From Chloroflexota bacterium (GTDB lineage Bacteria; Chloroflexota; Anaerolineae; Anaerolineales; Villigracilaceae), in NCBI GenBank assembly GCA_016219545.1, contig JACRMH010000016.1, positions 1 to 64,000 of the forward strand: a stretch of DNA of 64,000 nucleotides. The letters are read 5' to 3'. The position numbers and the translations under genes were made by a program. Below the pieces are notes generated by a model. It was not told the DNA's origin, searched no databases, and worked only from the letters and a program-made list of their open reading frames with translations. This document shows positions 26,370 to 35,094 of the stretch, one piece after another; positions within the stretch are counted from its first letter, which is position 1; every line of letters starts with the position of its first letter.

Positions 26370-29300
26370 ATGTCCATTTCCCCTGATTTTCTGCATGAAC
26401 TAAAAAAACAATTTTCGGGTGACCTGCGTCTCGACCCGGCTTCGCGCATTTTGTATTCCACCGATGCTTCGATGTATCAGATCGAACCTTTGGGCGTCGC
26501 CATTCCCAAAACGCAGGATGATTTGCAGTCTGCAGTGGAACTTGCCGCGAAATATAAGGTCCCGATCCTGCCGCGCGGCGCAGGTTCATCCCTTGGCGGG
26601 CAGGCGATTGGTGAAGCGCTTATTCTGGACTGCTCGCGCTATTTGGATTCCCTCGTCGAGATCGACTCGGACTCCCATACAGCCACCGTGGAACCAGGCC
26701 TCGTTCTTGCGGACCTGAATCGGGCTGCGGCGAAATTAGGCTTGATGTTCGGCCCTGACCCTGCCTCTGCAGAGCGCGCCACCATGGGCGGCGTGATCGG
26801 TAACAACGCTACAGGCGCTCATTCCATTTTGTACGGCATGACGGCTGACCATTTAATTTCAGCGGATGTGATCCTTGGGGATGGCTCACTTGAAACCTGG
26901 AATGAATCAGGGATTTCAAAATTATCCCTTGTTGCAAAAAATATTCGTGAAAAATATGCCGACAAAATTAAGGAAAAATTTCCCAGGTCATGGCGCAACT
27001 CAGCCGGATACAGATTAAATTATTTATTGCCTTGGACTCCATCTTCACCATCACAATGGGACGCGAATGACTACGATCTACCGTCAACGGTCTATCGTCC
27101 ACAAACAAAGATCAACTTGGCAAGTCTGCTGGCTGGCAGTGAAGGGACTCTCGCCGTCATGCGCCGTGCGAAAGTAAACCTTGTACCCAAGCCGATGCAT
27201 ACTATTCTGGGCGTCCTCGCGTATCAGAGTATCGCCGAAGCTTGTGACGATGTTCCTCGTTTGTTGGAGTTCAAACCCAGCGCAATTGAATTGATCCCGC
27301 AGATGATCATTCAACTGGCGAGGAATGTCCCTGCATATGCCCGTCAAATGGGTTGGATGACGGGTAGCCCGGCCGCAGTGCTGGTCATTGAATTTAGCGG
27401 GGATCAACTGTCGGCTTTGAAAGAGGCGGCTTATCGCTTGAGGGATGTCATGACGATTGCCGAATCCCCCGAAGAACAATCTCGTGTATGGAACATCCGC
27501 AAAATGGGACTGGGCATTTTAGACTCGCGTCAACAGTCCGCGCGGCCGGCGGCTTTCATTGAAGACTGCGCCGTGCCCGTTGAAAGACTGGGCGACTTTG
27601 TGCGCGAAGTGGAAAAGATCATGCAGGCGCATAACACCGAAGGCGGAATTTACGCGCACGCGTCGGCCGGGTGTTTGCATATTCGCCCGATCTTGAATCT
27701 GCAAAAAGGCGAAGGCGTGCGCGCCCTGCGAAGTATCGGCGAACAAGTTTTGAAATTGACATTGAGTCTCGGCGGCTCGATGAGCAGTGAGCACGGTGAC
27801 GGGATCGTGGCGGGGGAGTGGATCGAAAAAACGTACGGCGCGGAAGTGACCGAAGCCATGCGGTTGATAAAGAATGCGGCGGACCCAAACCATATTTTGA
27901 ACCCAAAGAAAATGATGGATGCTCCGCCAATGGATTCACATTTGCGCTATGGCGAAGAATATCAAGTGAAAGTTTGGGATTCATCCTTGCATTTCGAGCA
28001 CGAACGCGGACTTGCCGGAGCCATCGAGCATTGTAATGGTCAGGGCGTGTGCCGCAAGACAACGGGTGTCATGTGCCCGTCATTTCAAGCCACGCGGGAA
28101 GAACAGAATTCGACGAGGGGTAGAGCGAATTTATTGCGAGCGTTAATGGTAGCGGGAATCGGAAATCGTGAGTCGGGCGTGGTTGACGCAGCTTATTCGG
28201 CACTTGATTTGTGCTTGGCTTGTAAAGGCTGCACCTCGGAATGTCCAAGCGGCGTGGACATGCCCAAGCTGAAATACGAATTCATGAATGAATATTTCAA
28301 AACTCATCGCAGGCCGTTGCGTGATTATTTATTCGGCTATTTTCATGTGGTCTCGAAATGGTTGAGCCCAATCGCTCCACTGGCGAATGTCTTTATGAAA
28401 ATGGACTGGTCGCACAAGATCATTGCTGATGTGATGGGCATTACAGATAAGAGACCATTTCCATTATTTGCGCCAACTCTTCAACCACAAAGGGAACCAA
28501 GGGTCACAAAGGAAAAACAGCAAGACAATAAGAAAGTTATCTTTTTGTCAGATGTATTTTCACGGTATCTTGAACCGCAAGTCGAGCGGTCCGCTTTTGA
28601 TATTTTGCGCGCGGCCGGATATGAAGTGCTGGTATTGCCTGTCGTTGGCGCGGGGGCATCCCTGCTTTCCAAAGGATTTATCAGCGCGGCGCGTAGCCAC
28701 GCAGGGCGGGTTCTCGCAGAGATCAAAGCTTTGGATGCAGGAGCAGGCTTGAGCGTCGTCGGATGCGAGCCTCCAGAGGTATATTGCCTCAAACATGAGT
28801 ATGTCTCCTTGCTGCCTGAACGTCGAACTGAGATCGAAAACATCACCAAAAGAGTCTGGCTTCTTGATGAATTCCTCTTGCGTTCATACGTGATTGACAG
28901 CCTTCGTGTAGGGGACAATGAACGCTCAAATCATAGCCAACAACAATTAACCTTCCATCCGCATTGTCATCAACGCGCTGAAGGGCTTGCCGACGATGGA
29001 CTGCCGTCTGGTTCCTCTGCAACAGTTGCGATGTTGCGCGCCTTTGGTTTTGATGTTGAGGTGATCGATACCGGTTGTTGCGGCATGGCTGGCACATTCG
29101 GCTATGATGCGGAGCATTACGATCTCTCGATGCAAGTGGGCGAGTTGAAGTTGTTCCCCGCGCTTCGGCAAATGCAAAACAAATCCCTTGTTTCAAGCGG
29201 CTCGGCGTGCCGTCTGCAAATCAAACAAGGCGCAGATATGGACGCAAAACATCCGCTTGAAGTGATCGCGAATCTCATCAACTCAAAGGAGAAATCATGA
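26370..29300 (+). CDS. FAD-linked oxidase / Fe-S oxidoreductase fusion (GlcD-GlcF, D-lactate dehydrogenase type)
   Basis: A 976-residue fusion. Residues about 40-200 are the FAD_binding_4 domain (LPRGAGSSLGGQAIG, TMGGVIGNNATGAHS). A GlcD-type C-terminal domain (YAHASAGCLHIRP, GDGIVAGEW) runs to about 530. Two 4Fe-4S motifs follow (CNGQGVCRKTTGVMCPSF and CLACKGCTSECPSG). Cysteine-rich CCG regions (FHPHCHQRAEG, DTGCCGMAGTFGYD) end the protein. It would oxidise a 2-hydroxyacid such as D-lactate, glycolate or 2-hydroxyglutarate and pass electrons to quinone. A stretch at 28484-28517 is a dispersed-repeat sequence read in frame, in a region between domains. It is divergent from hpd and overlaps the downstream lipoprotein gene by four bases. 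Confidence 0.88.
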   Translation: MSISPDFLHELKKQFSGDLRLDPASRILYSTDASMYQIEPLGVAIPKTQDDLQSAVELAAKYKVPILPRGAGSSLGGQAIGEALILDCSRYLDSLVEIDSDSHTATVEPGLVLADLNRAAAKLGLMFGPDPASAERATMGGVIGNNATGAHSILYGMTADHLISADVILGDGSLETWNESGISKLSLVAKNIREKYADKIKEKFPRSWRNSAGYRLNYLLPWTPSSPSQWDANDYDLPSTVYRPQTKINLASLLAGSEGTLAVMRRAKVNLVPKPMHTILGVLAYQSIAEACDDVPRLLEFKPSAIELIPQMIIQLARNVPAYARQMGWMTGSPAAVLVIEFSGDQLSALKEAAYRLRDVMTIAESPEEQSRVWNIRKMGLGILDSRQQSARPAAFIEDCAVPVERLGDFVREVEKIMQAHNTEGGIYAHASAGCLHIRPILNLQKGEGVRALRSIGEQVLKLTLSLGGSMSSEHGDGIVAGEWIEKTYGAEVTEAMRLIKNAADPNHILNPKKMMDAPPMDSHLRYGEEYQVKVWDSSLHFEHERGLAGAIEHCNGQGVCRKTTGVMCPSFQATREEQNSTRGRANLLRALMVAGIGNRESGVVDAAYSALDLCLACKGCTSECPSGVDMPKLKYEFMNEYFKTHRRPLRDYLFGYFHVVSKWLSPIAPLANVFMKMDWSHKIIADVMGITDKRPFPLFAPTLQPQREPRVTKEKQQDNKKVIFLSDVFSRYLEPQVERSAFDILRAAGYEVLVLPVVGAGASLLSKGFISAARSHAGRVLAEIKALDAGAGLSVVGCEPPEVYCLKHEYVSLLPERRTEIENITKRVWLLDEFLLRSYVIDSLRVGDNERSNHSQQQLTFHPHCHQRAEGLADDGLPSGSSATVAMLRAFGFDVEVIDTGCCGMAGTFGYDAEHYDLSMQVGELKLFPALRQMQNKSLVSSGSACRLQIKQGADMDAKHPLEVIANLINSKEKS
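28484..28517. repeat. CACGAAGG-type repeat arm inside the GlcD/GlcF-like gene
   Basis: ACCACAAAGGGAACCAAGG followed by GTCACAAAGGAAAAAC resembles one arm of the repeats at 43169-43242, 45442-45539 and 47819-47887. It is read in frame as a Gln/Arg/Lys-rich linker. Confidence 0.5.
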
Positions 29301-30157
29301 AACGCTTCATCCTTGTTCTTTCGATCTTGTTGGGAGCGTGTTCGCAAGCCAGCCCTCAAACAAAGGCGACGCAGGCTTTGACTGAAATCCCGCAGATGAC
29401 GGAATCTCCCGCTGTGACAGAAACTTCCGCACCGGAAATATTGCCTGCTGGTACAGCGCTTCCATCTGGACCTGTGACTCTGGTTGCGCTTGGCGACAGT
29501 CTAACTCAGGGCGACGGAGATGACTCCGGGCGCGGCGGTTATACGGGACGCTTACTGGATATGGTGAATGAGGTCAGGCCCGGGTCAACGCTTGTCAACC
29601 TTGGACAATCCGGCTGGAGTTCAGACGCATTAATCAATGGGGATCAGGGAATTGAAAGTCAGCTCACGCGCGCTGTGGCAGAAGTGAAGTCCGCTGTGTC
29701 ACAGGGGCGCGGTGCAATTGCGCTGGTGTGGATCGGAAGCAATGACTTATGGTATCTCTATGAATACGGGGAAGGCACAGATGAAAATGACGCGGCCGAC
29801 TTACAACGATTTTCAACAAATATGGATACGATCCTTGGGCAATTAAATGACGCCGGCGCACAAGTGGTCTTTGCCTTGCTGGATGACCAGTCTAAGCGCC
29901 CGGTCGCTTTAAAGGGGGAAGCCTTTACATCCATCACCTCTGACGAGTTGCAACGCATGTCTGCCCACGCTGTGCGATACAACGAGATCATCGCAGGGAA
30001 GGCTGAACAAACTGGCGCATTGACCGTGGACTTTTACTCCACCGATATATTCACCAACCCCGCTACTCTATATGATGATGGCAATCATCCTAATTCTGCC
30101 GGCTATGACATCATCGCCCAAAAGTGGTTTGATGTGTTGAGTGGAATATTGAAGTAG
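29297..30157 (+). CDS. SGNH/GDSL hydrolase lipoprotein
   Basis: A 286-residue secreted lipoprotein. The signal peptide ends in the lipobox LLGAC, followed by a Thr/Pro/Glu linker. The SGNH esterase domain then shows LGDSLTQG (nucleophile Ser), NLGQSGW (Gly block), WIGSNDLW (Asn block) and DDGNHPNSAGY (catalytic Asp/His). It probably acts on acyl or acetyl esters at the cell surface. It starts in a four-base ATGA overlap with the upstream oxidoreductase, so it is translated from the same transcript, although no functional link is obvious. Confidence 0.85.
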   Translation: MKRFILVLSILLGACSQASPQTKATQALTEIPQMTESPAVTETSAPEILPAGTALPSGPVTLVALGDSLTQGDGDDSGRGGYTGRLLDMVNEVRPGSTLVNLGQSGWSSDALINGDQGIESQLTRAVAEVKSAVSQGRGAIALVWIGSNDLWYLYEYGEGTDENDAADLQRFSTNMDTILGQLNDAGAQVVFALLDDQSKRPVALKGEAFTSITSDELQRMSAHAVRYNEIIAGKAEQTGALTVDFYSTDIFTNPATLYDDGNHPNSAGYDIIAQKWFDVLSGILK

Positions 30158-30180
30158 TGTGAATAATGGATAACTTTTCT

Positions 30181-30274
30181 GTGTCTTGCTGAGCGCCGTT
30201 TTTCAGGCGCGAAGCATCTCTTATTTCGCTTAGAGACCCTTCGGTCGCGGAAAGCACGCTCCCTCAGGGCGACA
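30181..30274. repeat. Dispersed inverted repeat, family B (copy 3)
   Basis: GTGTCTTGCTGAGCG at one end, CGCTCCCTCAGGGCGACAC at the other, and the inner GAAGCATCTC / TAGAGACCCTTCGGTCGCGG core shared with the 20.9 kb copy. It lies between convergent genes. Confidence 0.65.
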
Positions 30275-30323
30275 CATTTATGCTTTTTGCTTGTCCATTA
30301 TTCACGTTAAAATAGTGAAACGG

Positions 30324-30962
30324 TCACTGAGTCAGCGAGAAACTAGCCACGCCAAAGGCCACAGCTACATTGAAGGAGCGTTTCTGCCCGAACATGGGGA
30401 TGTAATAAATATCATCGGCAAGTTCGAGCAACTCCGGGTCAACGCCTGTGACTTCGCTTCCGGCGATCAAAAGAGTGGGGTGCTTTGCGGGAAATTGGGA
30501 ATGGGTGAATTGGGAAATGGGCAATGCGCGTTCGTGTTCTTCAAGCGCGATGATTTTCCAACCTTCCCGCTTCAAGCCTTTCACCAGTTTTATGGCATCT
30601 TTGTGATAAGACCATGTCACATAATCCTCAGCGCCGAGAGATGTCTTTTTGACAGCATCCTGCTCAGGCGTGGGAGTGATGCCGCACAGATAAGCATGTC
30701 TGAATCCGAAACCGTCCGCCGAGCGCAGGATCGAACCGACGTTCCAAGCTGAACGGATATTATCCAACAAGACAGAAAAATCTTTTCGTTCCCTATCTGA
30801 GTTCTCAGTCAAAGTTTCATTCCCCATTTCCTGCTTTAATACGGCCTGTGTTTCTCCCAAACAATGTGGACAACGCATGCCAAACGGATGCCCCTCCATG
30901 AGCGGATAGCGCAGTCCGCATTCAGGGTTCTGGCAAACGCGTATTTCAAAAGAACGGCTCAT
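30324..30962 (-). CDS. TrmH/SpoU family RNA methyltransferase with N-terminal zinc ribbon
   Basis: A 212-residue protein. An N-terminal zinc ribbon (CQNPECG, then CPHC) precedes a SPOUT domain with motif 1 NIRSAWNVGSILRSADGFG, motif 2 LLIAGSEVTGVD and motif 3 IPMFGQKRSFNVAVAFGV. These form the knotted SAM site for 2'-O-methylation of tRNA or rRNA. The target cannot be assigned. The ATG at 30962 overlaps the stop of the upstream SdpI-like gene (ATGA), so the two are coupled. Confidence 0.86.
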   Translation of the reverse strand: MSRSFEIRVCQNPECGLRYPLMEGHPFGMRCPHCLGETQAVLKQEMGNETLTENSDRERKDFSVLLDNIRSAWNVGSILRSADGFGFRHAYLCGITPTPEQDAVKKTSLGAEDYVTWSYHKDAIKLVKGLKREGWKIIALEEHERALPISQFTHSQFPAKHPTLLIAGSEVTGVDPELLELADDIYYIPMFGQKRSFNVAVAFGVASFSLTQ

Positions 30963-31291
30963 TTGAGAGACTTCATGTAGCGCCAACTCTGGATGAAGGC
31001 TATGGCAAATGCGACCACAAATACAGGCAGCACTGAAAGGGCGTATCCATCTATGGTGATGTTTGGGTAGAAATATAGCCCAATCGCGGCCGCAACCTCG
31101 ACCAACGCAACGATAAGCTGACGTTTGGCAAAGAATTTATTGGTGGGATACCACAGTTCTGGATTCTCCAAAGTTAATGGGACGCGGAATCCGTAGAATG
31201 GATTGGGCTTGACCTTGCCCGCAATCAGCGGAAGGGATATGAGCGCCAACACCAATCCGCCGCCTGTGTAGATGAAGAAAAGGGTTTGCAT
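30959..31291 (-). CDS. SdpI family membrane protein
   Basis: A 110-residue protein with three predicted transmembrane helices. The conserved loop PNPFYGFRVPLTLENPELWYPTNKFFAKR is the SdpI/YhfL hallmark (x-x-N-x-x-x-G-x-R and W-x-x-x-N). B. subtilis SdpI gives immunity to a killing peptide and sequesters a repressor, but most family members are of unknown function. It is translationally coupled to the methyltransferase gene. Confidence 0.78.
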   Translation of the reverse strand: MQTLFFIYTGGGLVLALISLPLIAGKVKPNPFYGFRVPLTLENPELWYPTNKFFAKRQLIVALVEVAAAIGLYFYPNITIDGYALSVLPVFVVAFAIAFIQSWRYMKSLK

Positions 31292-31419
31292 GTTTAATTA
31301 TCCATCAAAGCATATAGAGATTCATTTATTTATCTGCGTAATTTGAAATATTTGTAACGCGGATGTATTCAGCCATACGATGATTCCTTTGTTTACAGAA
31401 TTTGCTATCGCATGTAACC

Positions 31420-31478
31420 TTGAGCATAGCGAAAGGTCTCTTTTATTGTTTTAGAGACTCTTCGCTTACGCTCAGTAA
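31420..31478. repeat. Imperfect inverted repeat related to family B
   Basis: TTGAGCATAGCGAAAGGTCTC against GAGACTCTTCGCTTACGCTCAG around an AT-rich loop. It lies in the otherwise empty 31292-31587 gap. Confidence 0.5.
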
Positions 31479-31587
31479 TACATATTTTAAATATTATAAT
31501 TGATTGATATTCAACATGCTTCAAACAAACGACTTCTTTATCGTTCCCCAACTCTACTAGTCGACACGATCTAATGCAAGAATCATA

Positions 31588-33423
31588 TTAAGGAGTATGC
31601 GGGAAAATACCATCAAACATCGGATCATCTTCACTCAAAAAGTATGCAGCGCTCTGTGCTACAGAATAAGACGGGAACAAATACTGTTGGAGAAGGTATA
31701 CCCAATCACCGACGAGATAATTGTCTCTTGGCATGTTTCCAGACAGTTCAATATTATCAAAAGCCGCCATCTTCTCTTGCAGTTCATCAGGCAAGAGAGT
31801 TCGTGCCACAGGTAAGGCTAAATTATTTTGGATTGCACATGCAGTGTTTGGATAAACATTAAATCTTCCCCCAGGATTACATGGATCACCCGGTCTTAAG
31901 TTGACAACTGGACTATTTACCCATCGAGACGGATCTACTAATGAAGATTGTGTAATTGAATATGCCCCAGTAGTATCATCAAACTTGGCAAAGTCATCAC
32001 TAAATATCAATTCTAAAATAAAAGACTTGCCTTTATAGTGATATTGTTGACCTTTTATAATCACTTCCTTTTTTGTATTGGGGTCAAAGACTCTAAAAGC
32101 GCTAACTATTTTTACAGGATCATTAGCTGTTACAAGTGGTCTATCAAACAAATGTTGCTTACCAAACAGATCCTCATCATAATCACCTGTAGGAAATACT
32201 TTTAAAGTCCAAACATTTGAATTTACACCTTCTCTACCAATCCAGAATGGCTCCTCAAGCACATCTTTTGGCCATGGCTTAAGAGCTAATTGAGTAGACC
32301 AAAATAGTGTGCCATCTTCATACTGAGACCACTCAATCAACGGTATTTCGTTATAGTCTATTTTTACTTCATCTTTATAATTATCTTGAGTCCTTACAAA
32401 ATCGTTCTTTTCTAAGAATGCTTGATTTGCGGCAACATCAATAGGCTTCACCCATTCTCCGCTAGTTGGGATATACATTTTTTTATCTTCTTTTTCTCCT
32501 CGCACCATCATTACCACAATCGGATTCCCGTCGTAATCAACACCGCTCGTCTCAACTAGTTTTAGTGACTCAAACGAACTCTCTATCCCACTTGAGTCTA
32601 CCAACTTTCCATCAACTAGGTGGAAAGCAGAAAATCCATCTTTCACAAGAGAACCAGTACTCACGTCCCACAAATATCCCGCTTCATTCATCTTTGACCA
32701 CTGCTCTGGGCTAAAAGGATTCTCCGCAGGTGTAGTAAATACTTCTGCAGTTCCACCCGCCACCAAAGCACTCCAGTTATTCATTCTACCTATTTCTGTT
32801 CCAGACAGTCCCTCAGGTATGATATATTTTGTCCCATTCAATAGCACTGGCACAGTCCCCGCCCAGTCCATATGCCCCTCCACTCTCTCCCAACTAATTC
32901 CCTCATCCTCACTTTTCAGTTTTTTCGTTGTTTTATCGAAATATGTTGGGTACTCTCCTAGTTTGCCAGTTGCCGCAACATTCGCCCAACACGTATACTT
33001 GCCCGCCTCATACACTACCGTCCACCTATATTCATTTCCAACCGACCCTTCTTTAAAAACCGTTTTTATCTGATCGACTGGTACTACGCAGATCTCTGCA
33101 ACTTTATCTTTGTTTTTCTCCATTTCAGCTTTAATAAGTGCCACCTCTTCCTTTATTTTTTCTGGTGGTTCTGCCTCGCCACTCATGTGGAGTTTGGCAT
33201 CTTCGGTAGTTGGCTCTACAAACTGTTCAATTACAGTATCAGGAGAACCAGGCATAAGACCAAATCCAGCAGGTTCATTGGCAATTACAATATTTCCAGC
33301 CATGGTCGCCACTTCACTCACTACGGGAGATAAAGTCACAGTCGGTAAGGGAGCAAGCGTTGCATTTGAAGTGCACGCCGTCAAGAATATGATTAGAACG
33401 AACATAAAATTAATGCGAGGCAT
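31588..33423 (-). CDS. Large lipoprotein of unknown function
   Basis: A 611-residue secreted lipoprotein that I do not recognise. A signal peptide ends in the lipobox FLTAC and is followed by a Thr/Pro-containing spacer. The mature part is rich in aromatic, Asp and Glu residues and beta-strand patterns, with no recognised motif. The C-terminal segment has two Cys (PGDPCNPGG, NTACAIQN) that could form a disulfide. AGGAG lies just upstream of the ATG. Its DNA is noticeably more AT-rich than its neighbours. It lies beyond the outermost gatB 3'-end copy (33531-33595). Together these suggest recent acquisition. Confidence 0.6.
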   Translation of the reverse strand: MPRINFMFVLIIFLTACTSNATLAPLPTVTLSPVVSEVATMAGNIVIANEPAGFGLMPGSPDTVIEQFVEPTTEDAKLHMSGEAEPPEKIKEEVALIKAEMEKNKDKVAEICVVPVDQIKTVFKEGSVGNEYRWTVVYEAGKYTCWANVAATGKLGEYPTYFDKTTKKLKSEDEGISWERVEGHMDWAGTVPVLLNGTKYIIPEGLSGTEIGRMNNWSALVAGGTAEVFTTPAENPFSPEQWSKMNEAGYLWDVSTGSLVKDGFSAFHLVDGKLVDSSGIESSFESLKLVETSGVDYDGNPIVVMMVRGEKEDKKMYIPTSGEWVKPIDVAANQAFLEKNDFVRTQDNYKDEVKIDYNEIPLIEWSQYEDGTLFWSTQLALKPWPKDVLEEPFWIGREGVNSNVWTLKVFPTGDYDEDLFGKQHLFDRPLVTANDPVKIVSAFRVFDPNTKKEVIIKGQQYHYKGKSFILELIFSDDFAKFDDTTGAYSITQSSLVDPSRWVNSPVVNLRPGDPCNPGGRFNVYPNTACAIQNNLALPVARTLLPDELQEKMAAFDNIELSGNMPRDNYLVGDWVYLLQQYLFPSYSVAQSAAYFLSEDDPMFDGIFPHTP

Positions 33424-33530
33424 TTTTTTCTCCTGAATTCCAAACGTAATTTCATTATGTAAATGCTAATACTTACAGCTATCCAGGATTTTGGCTTGCC
33501 CCAAAATAATCCGCGAATAAATTCACTGCC

Positions 33531-33595
33531 TTCTTTCTTCCAACGCCTTCACCAACAACTCTTTTGCCACATTCGGGTCCGCCGCCTTGCCTTTT
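33531..33595 (-). pseudogene. Duplicated 3'-end fragment of gatB (copy C)
   Basis: About 65 bases matching the genuine gatB end at 38440-38510, with a three-base insertion. In the gatB frame it reads [20 protein letters not shown] then stop. It begins directly after the tetR stop codon. It is not expressible on its own. Confidence 0.85.
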
Positions 33596-33599
33596 AACG

Positions 33600-34181
33600 T
33601 CACTCTGGCTGCATGATCAAGTTTACCCCTGGTTCAACCAACTGACGAAAATAATCGTTCATTTGTGCGGCGGAATAGGATGATTCGTTGTTGAGCCACC
33701 ACGTAAGCAGGGAGATGAACGAACTGGCGATGAAGTGGGTGAGGATTTCTGGGGAAATATTCTTCTTTTTTTTCGGCAATTGTTCTTTTAAATGCTCGAG
33801 CAGATATACATAAAGATACTTCTGGATATGCATTAGCGCGACATTACCGCCCTGCTTTCCAGCCAGAGCCTTATACAGATCGCGATGACCTTCTGCATGT
33901 TGAAACATGGAGAGGCTGAGCGCCCAGGGACTTTCATCGGTTACAGTCTGCTCCATAAAGAATCTTTCAAACTCTGTCCGCAGGTGCTCGAATCCGCTGA
34001 GCAGCAGATCCTCTTTGTCTTGAAAATGTGCATAGAACGTGGAGCGTCCCACATTGGCGCGGTCGATCACATCTTGAACAGTGATAGCGTCAAATCCCTT
34101 TTCAAGGATGAGCTCCAGCAGGGCATCTTGCAATCCCTTGCGTGTGCGTTGTATACGGCGGTCTTCCGCTTTTTGGGGCAT
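33600..34181 (-). CDS. TetR family transcriptional regulator
   Basis: A 193-residue repressor. The N-terminal helix-turn-helix is typical (LILEKGFDAITVQDVIDRANVGRSTFYAHFQDKEDLL, residues about 17-55); the C-terminal ligand domain belongs to the TetR_C group with MQPE at the end. GAGGAAAC precedes the ATG. It is divergent from the ABC transporter genes, and two palindromes in the shared control region are the likely operators. By context it represses the transporter until an inducer binds. Confidence 0.88.
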   Translation of the reverse strand: MPQKAEDRRIQRTRKGLQDALLELILEKGFDAITVQDVIDRANVGRSTFYAHFQDKEDLLLSGFEHLRTEFERFFMEQTVTDESPWALSLSMFQHAEGHRDLYKALAGKQGGNVALMHIQKYLYVYLLEHLKEQLPKKKKNISPEILTHFIASSFISLLTWWLNNESSYSAAQMNDYFRQLVEPGVNLIMQPE

Positions 34182-34219
34182 TTGGTTTCCTCTTTTTTCT
34201 GAACAAATTCCATCTCAAT

Positions 34220-34301
34220 GTTCAATATTGAACGATTCAACACACTTTGGTTGTTGACTTTCCTTCCGCTCACCTGTATAACGTAATCGAACATTATGTT
34301 C
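34220..34301 (+). promoter_or_regulatory. Promoter and paired operators between tetR and the ABC transporter
   Basis: A sigma-70 type promoter TTGACT (34254-34259), 17 bases, TATAAC (34277-34282). Perfect palindrome GTTCAATATTGAAC (34220-34233) upstream of -35 and dyad GAACATTATGTTC (34289-34301) just after -10. A GTATACAGTGTAC dyad follows at about 34309. These are candidate TetR sites. Confidence 0.7.
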
Positions 34302-34356
34302 TGAAACGTATACAGTGTACATCAATTAATTCTGCTTGACAAGGAGAAAAGCTAAA

Positions 34357-35094
34357 GTGGATATCAAACTGGAAAATCGGAATCAGTTCAAGGTTGGGAT
34401 CGAGGCGGACCGTCACCTCATCGAATTGCGCGGCGTGAGCAAATCCTATGATGTGGCGGCGGGAAAATTCCCGGCGCTCAAAGATGTGGATATGCAGGTG
34501 GACGCGGGCGAGTTCGTGGCGGTGGTCGGCAAGTCGGGGAGCGGGAAATCCACGCTGATCAATATGATCACGGGAATCGACACGCCTTCATCGGGCGAGG
34601 TCTTTGTCGCTTCAACGGCTGTGCATGGAATGGATCAGGAACAACTGGCGGTGTGGCGCGGAAGGAACGTCGGCATCATCTTTCAGTTCTTTCAACTGCT
34701 GCCCACGTTGACCGTGGCGGAGAACATCATCCTGCCCATGGATTTTTGCAATACCTTCCCAGTGAAAGAACGGCGTGAGCGGGCATTGTCGCTTTTGGAA
34801 AAAGTAGGCATCGCTGAACAGGCGGATAAACTTCCATCCGATCTTTCAGGCGGACAGCAGCAACGTGCCGCGATTGCACGCGCGCTCGCAAATGATCCGC
34901 CGCTGATCGTTGCGGACGAACCGACTGGAAATCTCGATTCGCAAACATCGGATGCGGTCATGCAGTTGTTTGCAAATCTTGCGCTGGAGGGAAAGACTGT
35001 ATTGATGGTGACGCATGAGCGCGACCTAACCCGCTACTTCACGCGTTCCATTATTTTGTCTGATGGTGTTATCGTGAATGGAAGTGAAAAATGA
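34357..35094 (+). CDS. ABC transporter ATPase, MacB/LolD type
   Basis: A 245-residue ATPase of the MacB/LolD/FtsE family: Walker [11 protein letters not shown]-loop [12 protein letters not shown], signature LSGGQQQR, Walker [13 protein letters not shown] and switch MVTHE. The GTG at 34357 has AAGGAG at 34341-34346 and is preferred to an earlier TTG. It pairs with the FtsX-type permease that overlaps it by four bases. Such mechanotransmission transporters export lipoproteins, peptides or antibiotics, or stimulate enzymes, without carrying the substrate through the permease. Confidence 0.9.
   Translation: MDIKLENRNQFKVGIEADRHLIELRGVSKSYDVAAGKFPALKDVDMQVDAGEFVAVVGKSGSGKSTLINMITGIDTPSSGEVFVASTAVHGMDQEQLAVWRGRNVGIIFQFFQLLPTLTVAENIILPMDFCNTFPVKERRERALSLLEKVGIAEQADKLPSDLSGGQQQRAAIARALANDPPLIVADEPTGNLDSQTSDAVMQLFANLALEGKTVLMVTHERDLTRYFTRSIILSDGVIVNGSEK

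Noticed and set aside
30291..30752. 153-residue plus-strand frame
   Set aside because: Antisense to the TrmH-family gene, whose three SPOUT motifs are clear.
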